A stretch of DNA of 15,502 bases, taken from assembly GCA_964539045.1 (NCBI GenBank), contig CAZIHW010000095.1, positions 1-15,502 of the forward strand, in the 5' to 3' direction. Below are positions 15,185 through 15,502 of this stretch, one piece after another (the stretch's first letter is position 1; each line of letters starts with the position of its first letter). The notes beneath the pieces were generated by a model that was not told where the DNA came from, searched no databases, and was given only the letters and a program-made list of their open reading frames with translations. This DNA comes from UBA1227 sp964539045. GTDB lineage: Bacteria; Bacillota; Clostridia; Oscillospirales; Acutalibacteraceae. The position numbers and the translations under genes are program-made.

Positions 15185-15229
15185 AAAAAGAAAGCAGTTT
15201 CTGTTGAAACTGCTTTCTTCGATTTTTGT
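15181..15229. terminator. Bidirectional Rho-independent terminator
   Basis: A perfect 14-bp stem (15188-15201 and 15206-15219) with loop TGTT. On the plus strand it is followed by TTCGATTTTTGTTT; on the minus strand by a run of seven Ts and more (15183-15189). It lies between the converging GHL10-type gene and the partial gene at the window end, and can serve both. Confidence 0.93.
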
Positions 15230-15502
15230 TTACTCGACAGTCAGGTTGTTATCTAAAGCGTCAGTATCTATTGTATTTCCGGTCGGTAATGAAACCCACA
15301 TAACATCCGATGTGGTATCAACCAAACCAAATAGTCCTGCGCTGGACATCTTCCTGGTTTCGATGTCGTGAACCATTGCCGTCGAATTGTACCATGTCTT
15401 TCCGTTTCCTATCTCTACATCAAGAGGAACCGGCTGGTCCTTATTCGAACTCAATGATATGCTACTCGTAAGATTTGAAAGTCTTGTTGAGCCTGAAGGC
15501 AA
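15230..15502 (-). CDS. C-terminal fragment of an unrecognised protein
   Basis: The last 90 codons of a minus-strand gene with stop at 15230-15232; the reading frame is open to the window edge, so the N-terminus is missing. The TTG at the edge is not evidence of a start. The fragment is polar, rich in Ser, Thr, Asn and Asp, with no membrane segment, and the pattern of short hydrophobic runs (PVPLDVEIGNGKTWYN, DVMWVSLPTGNTI) looks like beta-strands of an extracellular or cell-surface domain. I do not recognise a family. Confidence 0.7.
   Translation of the reverse strand: MPSGSTRLSNLTSSISLSSNKDQPVPLDVEIGNGKTWYNSTAMVHDIETRKMSSAGLFGLVDTTSDVMWVSLPTGNTIDTDALDNNLTVE

Noticed and set aside
1..15502. 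CRISPR arrays, insertion sequences, phage genes, toxin-antitoxin pairs, riboswitches
   Set aside because: No regularly spaced repeats, transposase or integrase motifs, att-like duplications beside the tRNAs, or recognisable riboswitch cores were seen on either strand.

Overview
The window looks like a chromosomal segment of a low-to-mid GC anaerobic Firmicute, most likely Clostridia and probably Lachnospiraceae or a relative. The reasons are strong AGGAGG-type ribosome sites with ATG, GTG and TTG starts, consensus sigma-A promoters, tRNA genes with encoded CCA, a lipoprotein binding protein, a domain-inverted family 3 glycosidase of the Ruminococcus/Butyrivibrio type, and a fused polyamine permease/binding protein. 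The placement is inference from gene style, not from a search. There are no mobile elements, CRISPR arrays, rRNA genes or phage genes, and no gene-free stretch over 300 bases.

Layout, left to right. (1) 1-1589, minus: most of a GH3 beta-glucosidase-like enzyme with inverted domain order, cut by the window edge, with its own promoter. (2) 1681-1999, minus: a tRNA-Leu(GAG) / tRNA-Pro(GGG) pair behind a perfect consensus promoter, with a hairpin between the two tRNAs and a terminator after them. (3) 2018-7028, minus: a complete five-gene peptide/nickel/opine-type ABC importer in the order binding lipoprotein, two permeases, two ATPases, tightly packed with overlaps. (4) 7072-7099: a strong terminator separating it from the next unit. 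(5) 7137-13889, minus: seven tightly spaced genes, in transcription order a small zinc-ribbon protein, a DUF1294 membrane protein, an ArsB/NhaD/SLC13-type ion transporter, a cytidylate-kinase-like protein, PotA, PotB and a PotC-PotD fusion. A near-consensus promoter lies upstream at 13951-13979 and I see no internal terminator, so they may form one transcript. (6) 14018-15154, plus: a divergent membrane-anchored GHL10-family glycosidase-like protein, ending in a 15-bp tandem repeat that triplicates the last codons and the stop. (7) 15188-15219: a bidirectional terminator. (8) 15230-15502, minus: the C-terminal end of an unrecognised protein.

Together the genes read as nutrient uptake (peptide or metal-chelate, polyamine, an anion or cation) with intracellular and surface carbohydrate hydrolysis. 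I see no clear undescribed system. The points most worth a second look are the PotC-PotD fusion with two extra membrane anchors, the cytidylate-kinase-like gene inside a transporter operon, the inverted repeat over the divergent promoter, the in-frame triplicated stop, and the short region upstream of the binding lipoprotein where a terminator, a possible promoter and a ribosome-site hairpin sit within 65 bases.
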